Shown: one piece after another, positions 34,389 to 42,281 of the stretch
How the letters are laid out: each line of letters begins with the position of its first letter
Numbering within the stretch: the stretch's first letter is position 1
Source: Lachnospiraceae bacterium
GTDB lineage: Bacteria; Bacillota; Clostridia; Lachnospirales; Lachnospiraceae
DNA length: 64,000 nt
Direction: 5' to 3'
Assembly (NCBI GenBank): GCA_017617545.1
Contig: JAFZVZ010000044.1
Span: forward strand, 1 to 64,000
The notes under the pieces: generated by a model
Database searches by the model: none
What the model was told of the DNA's origin: nothing
Seen by the model: the letters and a program-made list of their open reading frames with translations, nothing else
Position numbers and translations under genes: made by a program

Positions 34389-35228
34389 ATGCTGGCAAAA
34401 CTGGGCATGTATCTGCAGTACGAGTTCGTGCAAAATGCGGTCATTGTCTGTGTGCTGGTCGCTCTTTGCTCATCGCTTCTCGGCGTGACGCTTGTGTTGA
34501 AGAGATTTTCCTTCATCGGGGACGGCCTGTCCCACGTCGCGTTCGGCGCGATGGCGATCGCTGCGATCGCCAATCTGTCCAATGACATGCTCCTGGTTTT
34601 GCCGATCACCATCTTTGCCGCCGTTGTGTTGTTGAGCTCGGGACAGAGAGCGAAGGTGAAGGGCGACGCCGCCATTGCGGTGATCTCGGTCACGGCGCTG
34701 GCGTTCGGCTACCTGTTCATGAACGTATTTTCCTCGTCCTCCAACCTGTCGGGCGACGTGTGCACGACGCTGTTCGGTTCCACATCCATCCTCACGCTCA
34801 ACCCGAATGAGGTTCAGCTGTGCATCGCGCTTGCGATTGTCGTGGTGATGGTGTTCATCGTGCTGTACAACCGGATCTTCGCGGTGACATTTGACGAGAC
34901 ATTCGCGAAGGCGACCGGCACCAACACGGGTGCGCACAACCTTCTGATCGCGGTCATCATCGCCGTCATCATCGTGCTTGCGATGAAGCTTGTCGGCTCG
35001 CTTTTGATCACGGCGCTCGTCATCTTCCCGGCACTGTCGTCGATGCGGCTGTGCAAGAGCTTTAAGTCGGTGACGATCGTCGCCGCGGTACTGTCCGTGA
35101 TCGGAGCGTCCGTCGGACTGTTCGCGTCCATCCTGTTCGGAACGCCGGTCGGATCGACGATCGTAGCCGCGGATTTTGTGATATTTTTCGTATGCAGTGT
35201 GCTCGGGCGGGTGCTCGGGTGGGCGTGA
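34389..35228 (+). CDS. znuB: ZnuB-like metal ABC transporter permease
   Basis: The 279-residue protein has eight or so membrane helices and the family signature SSLLGVTLVLKRFSFIGDGL SHVAFG. Later segments MKLVGSLLITALVIFPALSS also match ABC-3 permeases. It would form the membrane channel for zinc delivered by the lipoprotein encoded upstream. The ATP-binding partner (ZnuC) is not encoded here and must come from elsewhere. ATG 34389 follows AGGGGTAACG. Confidence 0.9.
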   Translation: MLAKLGMYLQYEFVQNAVIVCVLVALCSSLLGVTLVLKRFSFIGDGLSHVAFGAMAIAAIANLSNDMLLVLPITIFAAVVLLSSGQRAKVKGDAAIAVISVTALAFGYLFMNVFSSSSNLSGDVCTTLFGSTSILTLNPNEVQLCIALAIVVVMVFIVLYNRIFAVTFDETFAKATGTNTGAHNLLIAVIIAVIIVLAMKLVGSLLITALVIFPALSSMRLCKSFKSVTIVAAVLSVIGASVGLFASILFGTPVGSTIVAADFVIFFVCSVLGRVLGWA

Positions 35229-35273
35229 TCGCGAAGGCGCGTGAACGCGGAAGAGTAGTAAAGGAGATATCGT

Positions 35274-35855
35274 ATGATCATTCGTAAAATAACGGCAATC
35301 ATTCTTGTGGTCGCAATGTTCCTTATGACGGGCTGCGGCGCCGGAAACAACAGCAGCAACCGCCAGGGCGGTTCGAGCGGCGTCAACGATGTGCTTGAGC
35401 AGGGCAAGAAGCAGGAGGACGACAAGAACAACGGCGTGACCGATACGCCCACGCCCACTGTTCCGGTTGACGATCCGAACCCTACGGAGGGACCGGTCAA
35501 TCCCGGCGACGGCACGATCGATGTTGACCTGACGACCATGTCCTCCACGATGATCTACGCGGAGGTCTACAACATGCTCACGAAGCCGGAGGAGTACATC
35601 GGCAAGAAGATCAAGATCAACGGTGCGTTTGCCGTGGCTCACGACGAGACAACGGGCAACTATTACTATCTCTGCGTGATCAAGGATGCAACCGCGTGCT
35701 GCGCGCAGGGCATGGAATTCCTGCCGCTCGGAACGTTCGGCTACCCGGATAACTGCCCGGAGATCGGCACGGAGATCACGGTTGTGGGTACATTTTCCAC
35801 TTACATGGAAGGAACGACCATGTACTGCACGCTCAAGGAAGCGACCATGTCGTAA
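35274..35855 (+). CDS. Lipoprotein with an OB-like domain, zinc-uptake associated
   Basis: The 193-residue protein has lipobox MTGC (C21), a Thr-Pro-rich linker (TPTPTVPVDDPNPTEGPV) and a C-terminal domain with YIGKKIKINGAFAV and ATACCAQGMEFL. That ending resembles the C-terminal part of YcgQ/DUF1980 proteins, which sit beside zinc transport genes. I infer a surface metal chaperone or sensor. AAAGGAGATATC precedes the ATG, 45 bases after znuB. Confidence 0.65.
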   Translation: MIIRKITAIILVVAMFLMTGCGAGNNSSNRQGGSSGVNDVLEQGKKQEDDKNNGVTDTPTPTVPVDDPNPTEGPVNPGDGTIDVDLTTMSSTMIYAEVYNMLTKPEEYIGKKIKINGAFAVAHDETTGNYYYLCVIKDATACCAQGMEFLPLGTFGYPDNCPEIGTEITVVGTFSTYMEGTTMYCTLKEATMS

Positions 35856-35948
35856 CTGCGATACGCAGCAGATGAAGGACGACCGAACGCGGAACGGCAG
35901 TGTGCCAGTGACGGATCGGCGACTTGACAGCGAAAGAGTTATACAGGG

Positions 35949-35976
35949 CTTCGGCAGAGATGCCGGGGTCCTTTTT
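35949..35976 (+). terminator. Probable terminator of the zinc-uptake group
   Basis: CTTCGGCA (35949-35956) pairs with TGCCGGGG (35961-35968) including two G-U pairs, around the loop GAGA. TTTTT follows at 35972-35976. Confidence 0.6.
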
Positions 35977-36047
35977 GTTTGACTGCGATGCGAATAGTTA
36001 AAAGCTTCAACTGCGAATATGACGGAAAATGCGTCGTATTTGCAGTT

Positions 36048-36076
36048 TTAACATTTTCCGAGATTTGACCTATGAA
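36048..36076 (+). promoter_or_regulatory. Possible promoter of the large lipoprotein gene
   Basis: TTAACA (36048-36053), 17 bases and TATGAA (36071-36076) form a weak promoter. CATTTTCCG (36052-36060) overlaps the -35 box, and an inverted copy CGGAAAATG lies at 36023-36031. A second -10 candidate, TATTAT (36094-36099), has only TATGAA 17 bases upstream. Confidence 0.4.
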
Positions 36077-36143
36077 TTGCGACGTGGATACGGTATTATG
36101 GAATCATGAAATGCGGTGTATGCCGCGGGAGAGGAGGAAAAAT

Positions 36144-38210
36144 ATGAAGCATATAAGGTTACGGAAACTCTTAGCGCTTCTGCTGGTATGCATGCTCGCG
36201 ACAACGATGCTCGCGGGTTGCGGCGACGATGACGATGACGATGATGACGACCGCAGATCATCGCAGAGCGACAATAAGAAAAACGAGAGTAAAGGCAACA
36301 GCACCATCTCGGAGCCCACAGGGAAACTTGATGACGGCGATCCCGACGACGCGGCTCTTAGGAGCGGTGATTACCTGTACAAGGCGATCGACGATGCCGG
36401 CCTGAACGGGATCGCGTCGCAGATGCCTACAGCGGTGACCGTGGTTATCCGCAACGAAACGGGAAGCAATGTCTACATGACGATGGACGACAGCGCGATC
36501 CGGAAATTCGTGCAGGCGTTCACGGAGGTGAAGGTCGGCACATACGCCGGCGATACGAAGGAAAAAGACTTTAATTCCATCACCTTCCGGTGGAAGGACG
36601 GGACCGAGACGGCGCTCAACTTCTACGGAACAAAGCTTGCGTACAAGGCGAAAGGAGCGACACAGGTGTACGAACTGGAGGGCGGTCCGCAGCTGTGGAC
36701 AGCGGCGATGAACCTGAATTCCGGCGGCGGAGATCAGGGCGACGAGTTTGAGGAGGTTGTCTGCAAGGAGCAGAAGTTCAAAACCAAGGCGACGGACGGA
36801 TATCCGGTCGCGTTCGAGGAGGGCAGCGGCCTGTATATCGGAACAAGCCCGGATTACTCGGCAAGCTCGATCCCTTACGTGCTGATCAACCGCTGGGGCG
36901 TCATGGATGTCTCGGTGAAGGATTACCTGTCGAAGGTGGCGACGCCGGCGTTCCGCAGTGACTATGGTGACAATCTTCTGAAGGTCGGTGACCTTGACGA
37001 TTACAACGTCGAACTGGCCGACGGAAGCAGAAAGCCGATGTACGGCATGTCGTTCTTCTACGAGGCCTACGGCAACAAGCTGTGGATGTACCGGATGGTT
37101 GGTGAGTGGAACGGGGAGATCGTGACATTTACCGCAAAATACATCGACGGCGAGGAGTGGTCGCAGGACAAGGCCATGGAGGCCCTCGAGATTGCGATCA
37201 TCTACTTTGAGCTGACGGACGATAAGAACCAGACATCGAAGGTGACGCCTACCCCGAGCGGCGGCAAGGGCAATCCGTGGAACAGCAAGGACGATTCCGA
37301 CATCCGCATCGTGGAGAGCGAAGCGTCGAAGATCAAGTACACGAAGTATGACAACGGACTGTTCTCCGCGGACGTGCCGAAGGGCTGGACGGTCGACGTG
37401 CACGAGATGGCGGATTACATCCACTACACCTTCCAGATCTACGATCCGAACAATCCCGACGTGAGAGTCTTCTTCAATATGAAGACGGAAGGCTACTGGG
37501 CTTCTGCGGAGGACAAGAACTTCTTCACCAGCTATTATCCGACCTCGGAGCTGGCGGCGTCGCCGGTGGTCAACCCGCATACGACGGAAGCATTTTACGG
37601 AGTGTTCTACGATTTCATGCAGGACACGAGCCTGTTCAAATTCCGCAGGCTCAGCAATGTGACGAAGGTTGAGAGTCTCGGAACGGATGTCCTCGGCGGA
37701 GAGATCATCCACGCGACCGGGACTAACACCTCCGGCGGAAAGGTCGAGGGCGTGTTCTCCATCACCCTGATGCCGGTATCGCTGTACTACGTGACCGCGA
37801 TGTACGCGTACAACGCGTATACGCTGACGGCGCCGGAGGGCGAGCTGAGCACGTGGATGCCGGTGCTGGAGCACATTTTCGGTTCCATCGAGTTCAGCAA
37901 GGAGTACCAGAGACAACTCAGCAGTGAGTTGACGACAATCTCGCAGGCACAGCTGGAGATCGGAAAGATCTGCTCGCAGACGACCGACATTGTGATCAGC
38001 GGCTGGGAGTCGAGACAGGCAACGTACGACAGGATCTCGCAGAAGCAGAGCGACGCGACACTCGGGTACGAGCGTGTCTATGACACCGAGAAGGGCGAGA
38101 TCTACCGTGCGCCGCTTGATTTCTTCGACAACTACAGCGGTGACCGCTACAAGGCGGTGACGGACGATCAGTACCTGCTGCCGATCGACGGCTACCTGGA
38201 ATGGAAGTAA
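36144..38210 (+). CDS. Large lipoprotein of unknown function
   Basis: The 688-residue protein has a lipoprotein signal with lipobox LAGC (C26). A run of Asp residues follows the cysteine and a charged linker comes next. Three regions follow: ~80-210 (TEVKVGTYAGDTKEKDFNSI), ~215-365, and ~400-610 (YDNGLFSADVPKGWTVDVHE), the last resembling the PsbP-like fold of surface lipoproteins. The role is unknown. GAGGAGGAAAAA precedes the ATG at 36144. It stands alone between a terminator and the hairpin at 38342. Confidence 0.7.
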   Translation: MKHIRLRKLLALLLVCMLATTMLAGCGDDDDDDDDDRRSSQSDNKKNESKGNSTISEPTGKLDDGDPDDAALRSGDYLYKAIDDAGLNGIASQMPTAVTVVIRNETGSNVYMTMDDSAIRKFVQAFTEVKVGTYAGDTKEKDFNSITFRWKDGTETALNFYGTKLAYKAKGATQVYELEGGPQLWTAAMNLNSGGGDQGDEFEEVVCKEQKFKTKATDGYPVAFEEGSGLYIGTSPDYSASSIPYVLINRWGVMDVSVKDYLSKVATPAFRSDYGDNLLKVGDLDDYNVELADGSRKPMYGMSFFYEAYGNKLWMYRMVGEWNGEIVTFTAKYIDGEEWSQDKAMEALEIAIIYFELTDDKNQTSKVTPTPSGGKGNPWNSKDDSDIRIVESEASKIKYTKYDNGLFSADVPKGWTVDVHEMADYIHYTFQIYDPNNPDVRVFFNMKTEGYWASAEDKNFFTSYYPTSELAASPVVNPHTTEAFYGVFYDFMQDTSLFKFRRLSNVTKVESLGTDVLGGEIIHATGTNTSGGKVEGVFSITLMPVSLYYVTAMYAYNAYTLTAPEGELSTWMPVLEHIFGSIEFSKEYQRQLSSELTTISQAQLEIGKICSQTTDIVISGWESRQATYDRISQKQSDATLGYERVYDTEKGEIYRAPLDFFDNYSGDRYKAVTDDQYLLPIDGYLEWK

Positions 38211-38284
38211 TCCCCTGCGCAATATTCGGGAATTTTGATAAAGAGGAAATGATCCACGGGTGAGCGAACGCCCGAGGCTGATTG

Positions 38285-38307
38285 ACGCCGGATGAGCGAG
38301 CCGGCGT
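38285..38307 (+). repeat. GC-rich hairpin, possibly dispersed
   Basis: ACGCCGG (38285-38291) pairs with CCGGCGT (38301-38307). The flanks (TTGAC before, TTCGGAA after) and the word GGATGAG resemble the stretch at about 44717-44785, so this may be a degenerate dispersed element. Confidence 0.35.
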
Positions 38308-38341
38308 GTTCGGAACACAACAACCGGAGTGTCCGAGAAGA

Positions 38342-38390
38342 GATACCCCGTGATACCTGTTGACAAATGCGGTATTACGGGGTATCGTTT
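38342..38390 (+). terminator. 16-bp hairpin with an embedded promoter
   Basis: GATACCCCGTGATACC (38342-38357) pairs with GGTATTACGGGGTATC (38371-38386), one G-U pair, and is followed by GTTTTG. The loop and right arm also hold TTGACA (38360-38365), 17 bases and TATCGT (38383-38388), which would serve mnmA. It can be read as a terminator for the lipoprotein gene, a promoter, or both. Confidence 0.6.
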
Positions 38391-38485
38391 TGTGCAGGCC
38401 GTGTGCAGCGGTCAATGAGGAAGAGACGGGCGCATGAAGCTGCGTCTACGGAAAATGCCCGCCTATGGCGGGGAAAGGAGTGCGT

Positions 38486-39556
38486 ATGGCCGGAGTGATC
38501 GTGGGAATGTCAGGCGGCGTGGACAGTGCTGTGGCTGCGTATCTCCTGAAACAGCAGGGACACAATGTCATCGGCGTGATGCTTCGCTCGTGGGTCGCGG
38601 AGGACGGCACGGAGAGCCGGTGCTGTGAGATCGACGATGCGCAGAAGATCGCGTGGAAGATCGGGATCCCGTTCCATGTGTACAACTGCCTTTCGGAGTT
38701 CCGCGAGGCTGTGACGAGACCGTTCGTGCGGGATTACATCTGCGGCCTTACGCCGAACCCGTGCATCGAGTGCAACCGCTACGTAAAATGGGAGAAGCTT
38801 CTCTACGTGGCGCAGGTGATGCAGGCGGACTATGTGGCGACGGGTCACTACGCGTCGGTCATTAAGCTTCCGAACGGGCGCTACACGGTGAAGAGAGCGG
38901 AGCACACGGAGAAGGATCAGGCGTACATGCTCTACAAGCTGACGCAGGAGCAGCTGAGCCGGACGCTGACGCCGCTCGGCGGCTACACGAAGGATGAGGT
39001 GCGGCGGATCGCCGCGGAGGCGGGAATTCCCGTCGCGGACAAGCCGGATTCGCAGGAAATCTGTTTTGTGCCGGACGGAGATTACGCGGCGTACGTTGAG
39101 GCCAACGCCGAGACGGAGATCCCCGGCGAAGGAAAATTCGTGGATGAGGAGGGACGCATCCTCGGCACTCACAGGGGGATCATCCACTATACGGTCGGAC
39201 AGCGCAAGGGTCTGGGCATTGCGCTCGGACACCCCGCATACATTCAGAAGATCAACGCGGACACGAACGAGATCACCGTGACGGAGGAAGCATCCCTGTA
39301 CACGACGGAGATCACGTGCCGCGATGTCAATTATCAGAGTTTTGAGGAGCCGCAGCCCGGTACCGTGTACCGCGGCATGGCGAAGATCCGGTATCACCAC
39401 GAGGGGCAGACGGCGGATATCTGTGTGACCGAGCCCGGTAAGGTAAGGATCACATTTGACGAACCCGTGCGCGCGGCAGCGCCGGGACAGTCTGCGGTGT
39501 GGTACGACGAGAACGGATGCGTGATCGGCGGCGGCATCATCGAGCCGGAGAAGTGA
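38486..39556 (+). CDS. mnmA: tRNA-specific 2-thiouridylase MnmA
   Basis: The 356-residue protein has the P-loop SGGVDSAVAAYLL for ATP. The first catalytic cysteine lies in TPNPCIECNRYVKW and the second in DSQEICFVPDGDY. The length is normal for MnmA. It thiolates U34 of tRNAs for Glu, Gln and Lys, activating the base with ATP and taking sulfur from a persulfide relay. No iscS/nifS gene is next to it. GGAAAGGAG precedes the ATG at 38486. It follows the hairpin-promoter at 38342 and ends before a long hairpin at 39625. Confidence 0.97.
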   Translation: MAGVIVGMSGGVDSAVAAYLLKQQGHNVIGVMLRSWVAEDGTESRCCEIDDAQKIAWKIGIPFHVYNCLSEFREAVTRPFVRDYICGLTPNPCIECNRYVKWEKLLYVAQVMQADYVATGHYASVIKLPNGRYTVKRAEHTEKDQAYMLYKLTQEQLSRTLTPLGGYTKDEVRRIAAEAGIPVADKPDSQEICFVPDGDYAAYVEANAETEIPGEGKFVDEEGRILGTHRGIIHYTVGQRKGLGIALGHPAYIQKINADTNEITVTEEASLYTTEITCRDVNYQSFEEPQPGTVYRGMAKIRYHHEGQTADICVTEPGKVRITFDEPVRAAAPGQSAVWYDENGCVIGGGIIEPEK

Positions 39557-39622
39557 CCGCAAGTGGTTTCCGATCCGCAAAAAAATCGAATTAGACAACG
39601 GGCAGTATGCCCTGTGATGAAA

Positions 39623-39676
39623 CGGAAAATGCGCCTTCGGCGGAGTTGAACGGACTCCTTGCCGGGGCGCATTTTC
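39623..39676 (+). terminator. Long hairpin after mnmA without a T-tract
   Basis: GAAAATGCGCC (39625-39635) pairs with GGCGCATTTTC (39666-39676), and an inner stem GGAGT/ACTCC closes the loop. The left arm contains the word CGGAAAATG (39623-39631). No T run follows, so it may stabilise the transcript end or mark a word-pair hairpin. Confidence 0.6.
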
Positions 39677-39852
39677 GAGGATATGATTATGTTGGTTGAA
39701 CAGGGGGGTCATCCCCTTGCAAGGTCATGATAGCAGAATGGGAGTACCGTTTATTACCCTTGGGATAAGATTTTTCGGCTTTTTTGATCTTTTTACGGAC
39801 TTTTTGCAGCTTTTTTGAGTATACCGGATGAACAAAAGAATATAAAAGACGG

Positions 39853-39890
39853 GAAAACGGGGCATATCCTTGCGAATATGCCCCGTTTTC
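39853..39890. terminator. Bidirectional terminator between convergent genes
   Basis: GAAAACGGGGCATAT (39853-39867) and ATATGCCCCGTTTTC (39876-39890) form a perfect 15-bp stem with an 8-base loop. A and T runs at its base allow termination of both mnmA-side and degV-side transcripts. The stretch 39677-39852 before it is AT-rich and holds nothing else recognised. Confidence 0.9.
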
Positions 39891-39936
39891 CTGTTGAGGA
39901 ATATGAAGAAAATGTTGTAATTGGCTGTTTCAACGC

Positions 39937-40947
39937 TTACGCGTGTGTGTTGCTTCCCTTCGGAACCGGAGCGATGCGTCCATCACCGCAGAGCGCTTCA
40001 AGCTGTGCGGATACCATCTGGGTTGCGCGGGAGAGTAATCCTTCTCCGCCGAGCTCGCGGTCCTTTCCAAGGAAGAACAGTGCGATGGTATCGGGTCCGA
40101 CATGGCTGCCGGTGCAGAAATCGTAAGTCGTGTTGATAAATCCGCGAACGTGAACCTTCTTGGTGATCTCGTTCATAATGTATACCGACTCTTCATACGC
40201 GTCCGCGTGCGCAATTCCGAGGATCTGTCCCTCAGGATCGACGATGTTGTCACAGACGAGAGAGATGAGAGTGTTGAGCGCCGCCTTGCGACCGTGGCAT
40301 TTCTTGAACTGAACGATATAGCCGTCGCGATTGCCGCGGAGTATAGGCTTGATGCTCAGCAGGTTGCCGATAAGTGCTTTGGAGCCGGTAAGGCGGCCTG
40401 TCTTGGCGAGATAGCGGAGATCACCGACGGTAAATACACCGTTGATCTGCGGAACCATCGCTTCGATCAGGGGAACGACCTCATCAATATTCATGCCCTT
40501 CGCGCGGAACTCACTTGCGTAGATGGCAAGGATACCGGTGGCGAGAGAAGCATTCTTCGTATCGATCAGACGAACACAGGGATGAACCTCCGCATCGTCA
40601 TTCTCTTCGTTAATCATATTCGCGGCGAGCCGGGCTGCGTTAAATGTCCCGCTGATGCCGCTTGAGATGGTGAGGCAGAGCACGTCATCGCCGTTCTCCA
40701 TCAGGGAACGGAAACACTCTTCGAACTCACCGCAACCGATCAATCCGGTCTGTACTGTCATTCCGGCCCGGATCGCGTCATAATATTCCTTGCCTTTGGC
40801 ACGCTCCTCCTCGATGGAGAGCTCAGGGTCGAAACATACGAGAGGTCTGCCGTTCGCGATATTGACGAAGGAGAGTACCTTGATGTCGTAATGCCTGACC
40901 AGTTCGGCGGGGATATTGGCGCCGGAATCCACAACGATCTGAAACAT
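39937..40947 (-). CDS. DegV-family fatty-acid-binding protein
   Basis: The 336-residue protein begins MFQIVVDSGANIPAELVRHY, the N-terminal DegV signature. It continues through SSGISGTFNAARLAA, the segment that holds the fatty acid carboxylate, and ends with RIAPVPKG. Some DegV/FakB proteins present fatty acids to the kinase FakA; no fakA gene is near. At 336 residues it is longer than the usual ~280. GGAGG lies before the start on the minus strand, with a promoter at 40992-41020. Confidence 0.9.
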   Translation of the reverse strand: MFQIVVDSGANIPAELVRHYDIKVLSFVNIANGRPLVCFDPELSIEEERAKGKEYYDAIRAGMTVQTGLIGCGEFEECFRSLMENGDDVLCLTISSGISGTFNAARLAANMINEENDDAEVHPCVRLIDTKNASLATGILAIYASEFRAKGMNIDEVVPLIEAMVPQINGVFTVGDLRYLAKTGRLTGSKALIGNLLSIKPILRGNRDGYIVQFKKCHGRKAALNTLISLVCDNIVDPEGQILGIAHADAYEESVYIMNEITKKVHVRGFINTTYDFCTGSHVGPDTIALFFLGKDRELGGEGLLSRATQMVSAQLEALCGDGRIAPVPKGSNTHA

Positions 40948-40991
40948 AAAAAACCTCCGATTGCTGCGGTGCGGCTTTTAAATCAATGCTA

Positions 40992-41020
40992 ATATACCGC
41001 ACTACAAATAAGAAAGCAAG
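40992..41020 (-). promoter_or_regulatory. Promoter of the DegV gene
   Basis: Read on the minus strand, TTGCTT (41020-41015), a 17-base spacer and TATATT (40997-40992) lie 45 bases upstream of the DegV start. Confidence 0.6.
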
Positions 41021-41089
41021 GGAATTCACAAAAATAACGAAAAATTGAGAGTAAAGAATACGTTATTCCATGCTTTACATCAACATTGT

Positions 41090-41110
41090 ACATAGTTTTT
41101 AAAACTATGT
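41090..41110. promoter_or_regulatory. Perfect 21-bp palindrome in the degV-mscS divergent region
   Basis: ACATAGTTTT and AAAACTATGT flank a single central T. It lies in a 357-base AT-rich divergent intergenic region, 70 bases upstream of the degV -35 box and 130 bases upstream of the mscS promoter. It could bind a dimeric regulator; the owner is unknown. Confidence 0.45.
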
Positions 41111-41240
41111 CAAGAGTTAATTGAATTTATTTACGCGGTTAATGTTCTCCACATAACTTTTCAGCGCGGGAAAAATTCTGCCGATTTGCCGCATTATTTT
41201 GCATTGTCTGACAATAAAGCGGAAAATTGACCTCCCGCCA

Positions 41241-41269
41241 TTGAAACCGCAGATACTATCGTCTATACT
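41241..41269 (+). promoter_or_regulatory. Promoter of the MscS-family gene
   Basis: TTGAAA (41241-41246), a 17-base spacer and TATACT (41264-41269) lie 35 bases before the start codon at 41305; CGGGAGG is the ribosome site. Confidence 0.75.
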
Positions 41270-41304
41270 GAAACCATGAAAATACTTCATCGGGAGGTAG
41301 AATC

Positions 41305-42210
41305 ATGAAAATGAAAAAATCCGTTTTGATACGTCTGATCGTGTGTGTTGTCCTGCTTTTTGCGGTGCTGGGGATCGGAACCGCAACCGACGGATTCGGC
41401 TTTTCCAGCCTCGGAGACGCGCTGGGAAACGTCGGGTGGAACAAGGTGCTGAAGCTTTTTGTCATGGTACTCGGAGTGCTTGCGTTCACATCGCTCCTTG
41501 AGTTCGTGCTCGGTCTGTTCCAGCCGGAAAATCATCGGGCAAGGTCGATCCTCTCGATATTTTCCAGCTTGATCAAGTACGTGGCGGCCATCGTGATCCT
41601 CTGCTGGGGTCTGAAGATCCTCGGCGTGAATGTCTCGACGATCGTGGCGAGCGTCGGAATTCTGGCATTGATCGTCGGCTTCAGCGCGGAGAGTTTGATC
41701 GCGGACGTTGTGACCGGCACGTTCATGCTGTTTGAAAACCAGTACAATGTCGGCGACATCGTGGAGGTCGGCGGCTTCCGCGGCACGGTCACGAGCATCG
41801 GGATCCGTACCACGTGCATCACGGATATGGGCGGCAATGTCAAGATCGTCAACAACTCGGCGATGCAGAATATTCTGAACCGTTCCGACATGCCTTCCCG
41901 AAGCGTGAGCGATATCGCGGTTCCGTACGGGACCGATCTGGAGAAGCTCGAGGCAGGCATCCCCAAGCTGATGGAGGAGATCCTCGCTGCGCATCCCGAC
42001 GTGATGAAGGAAGCGCCGAAGTATCTCGGCGTGCAGGAACTGGCGGACAGTTCGGTCATTTTACGCTTTGTCGTCAACGTGGAAGAGAAAGATATCTACT
42101 CAGGCGCCCGCCTGCTGAACCACGATCTGTTGCTCGGGTTCCGCAAGCTCGGCGTGGAATGCCCGTTCCCGCAGGTGGATGTGCATTTCGACAAGGAACA
42201 GGGAGTATGA
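41305..42210 (+). CDS. MscS-family mechanosensitive channel
   Basis: The 301-residue protein has three membrane helices (about 6-26, 45-70 and 88-115). The pore helix and beta-domain signature then follow: VGFSAESLIADVVTGTFMLF and YNVGDIVEVGGFRGTVTSIG. It forms a heptameric channel that opens under membrane tension to release solutes on osmotic downshock. The length matches small MscS. It is followed at 72 bases by an unrelated membrane-anchored protein. Confidence 0.93.
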   Translation: MKMKKSVLIRLIVCVVLLFAVLGIGTATDGFGFSSLGDALGNVGWNKVLKLFVMVLGVLAFTSLLEFVLGLFQPENHRARSILSIFSSLIKYVAAIVILCWGLKILGVNVSTIVASVGILALIVGFSAESLIADVVTGTFMLFENQYNVGDIVEVGGFRGTVTSIGIRTTCITDMGGNVKIVNNSAMQNILNRSDMPSRSVSDIAVPYGTDLEKLEAGIPKLMEEILAAHPDVMKEAPKYLGVQELADSSVILRFVVNVEEKDIYSGARLLNHDLLLGFRKLGVECPFPQVDVHFDKEQGV

Positions 42211-42281
42211 CTTCCGGAAAGCATCTTTGTTACGGTTGAACGTATCATGGATTAGGATGTTTTCGGAGGAGGTTGCGCAGT

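Noticed and set aside
35924-35929. A perfect TTGACA that could be a -35 box
   Set aside because: No -10-like hexamer lies 15-19 bases downstream (GGCTTC at the expected place), and a terminator follows directly.
36258-38366. 702-codon open frame on the minus strand opposite the large lipoprotein gene
   Set aside because: It is a codon-phase shadow of a GC-rich gene: the + frame has a lipoprotein signal, a strong ribosome site and protein-like composition, while the minus frame is Arg/His/Val-rich with no start signal.
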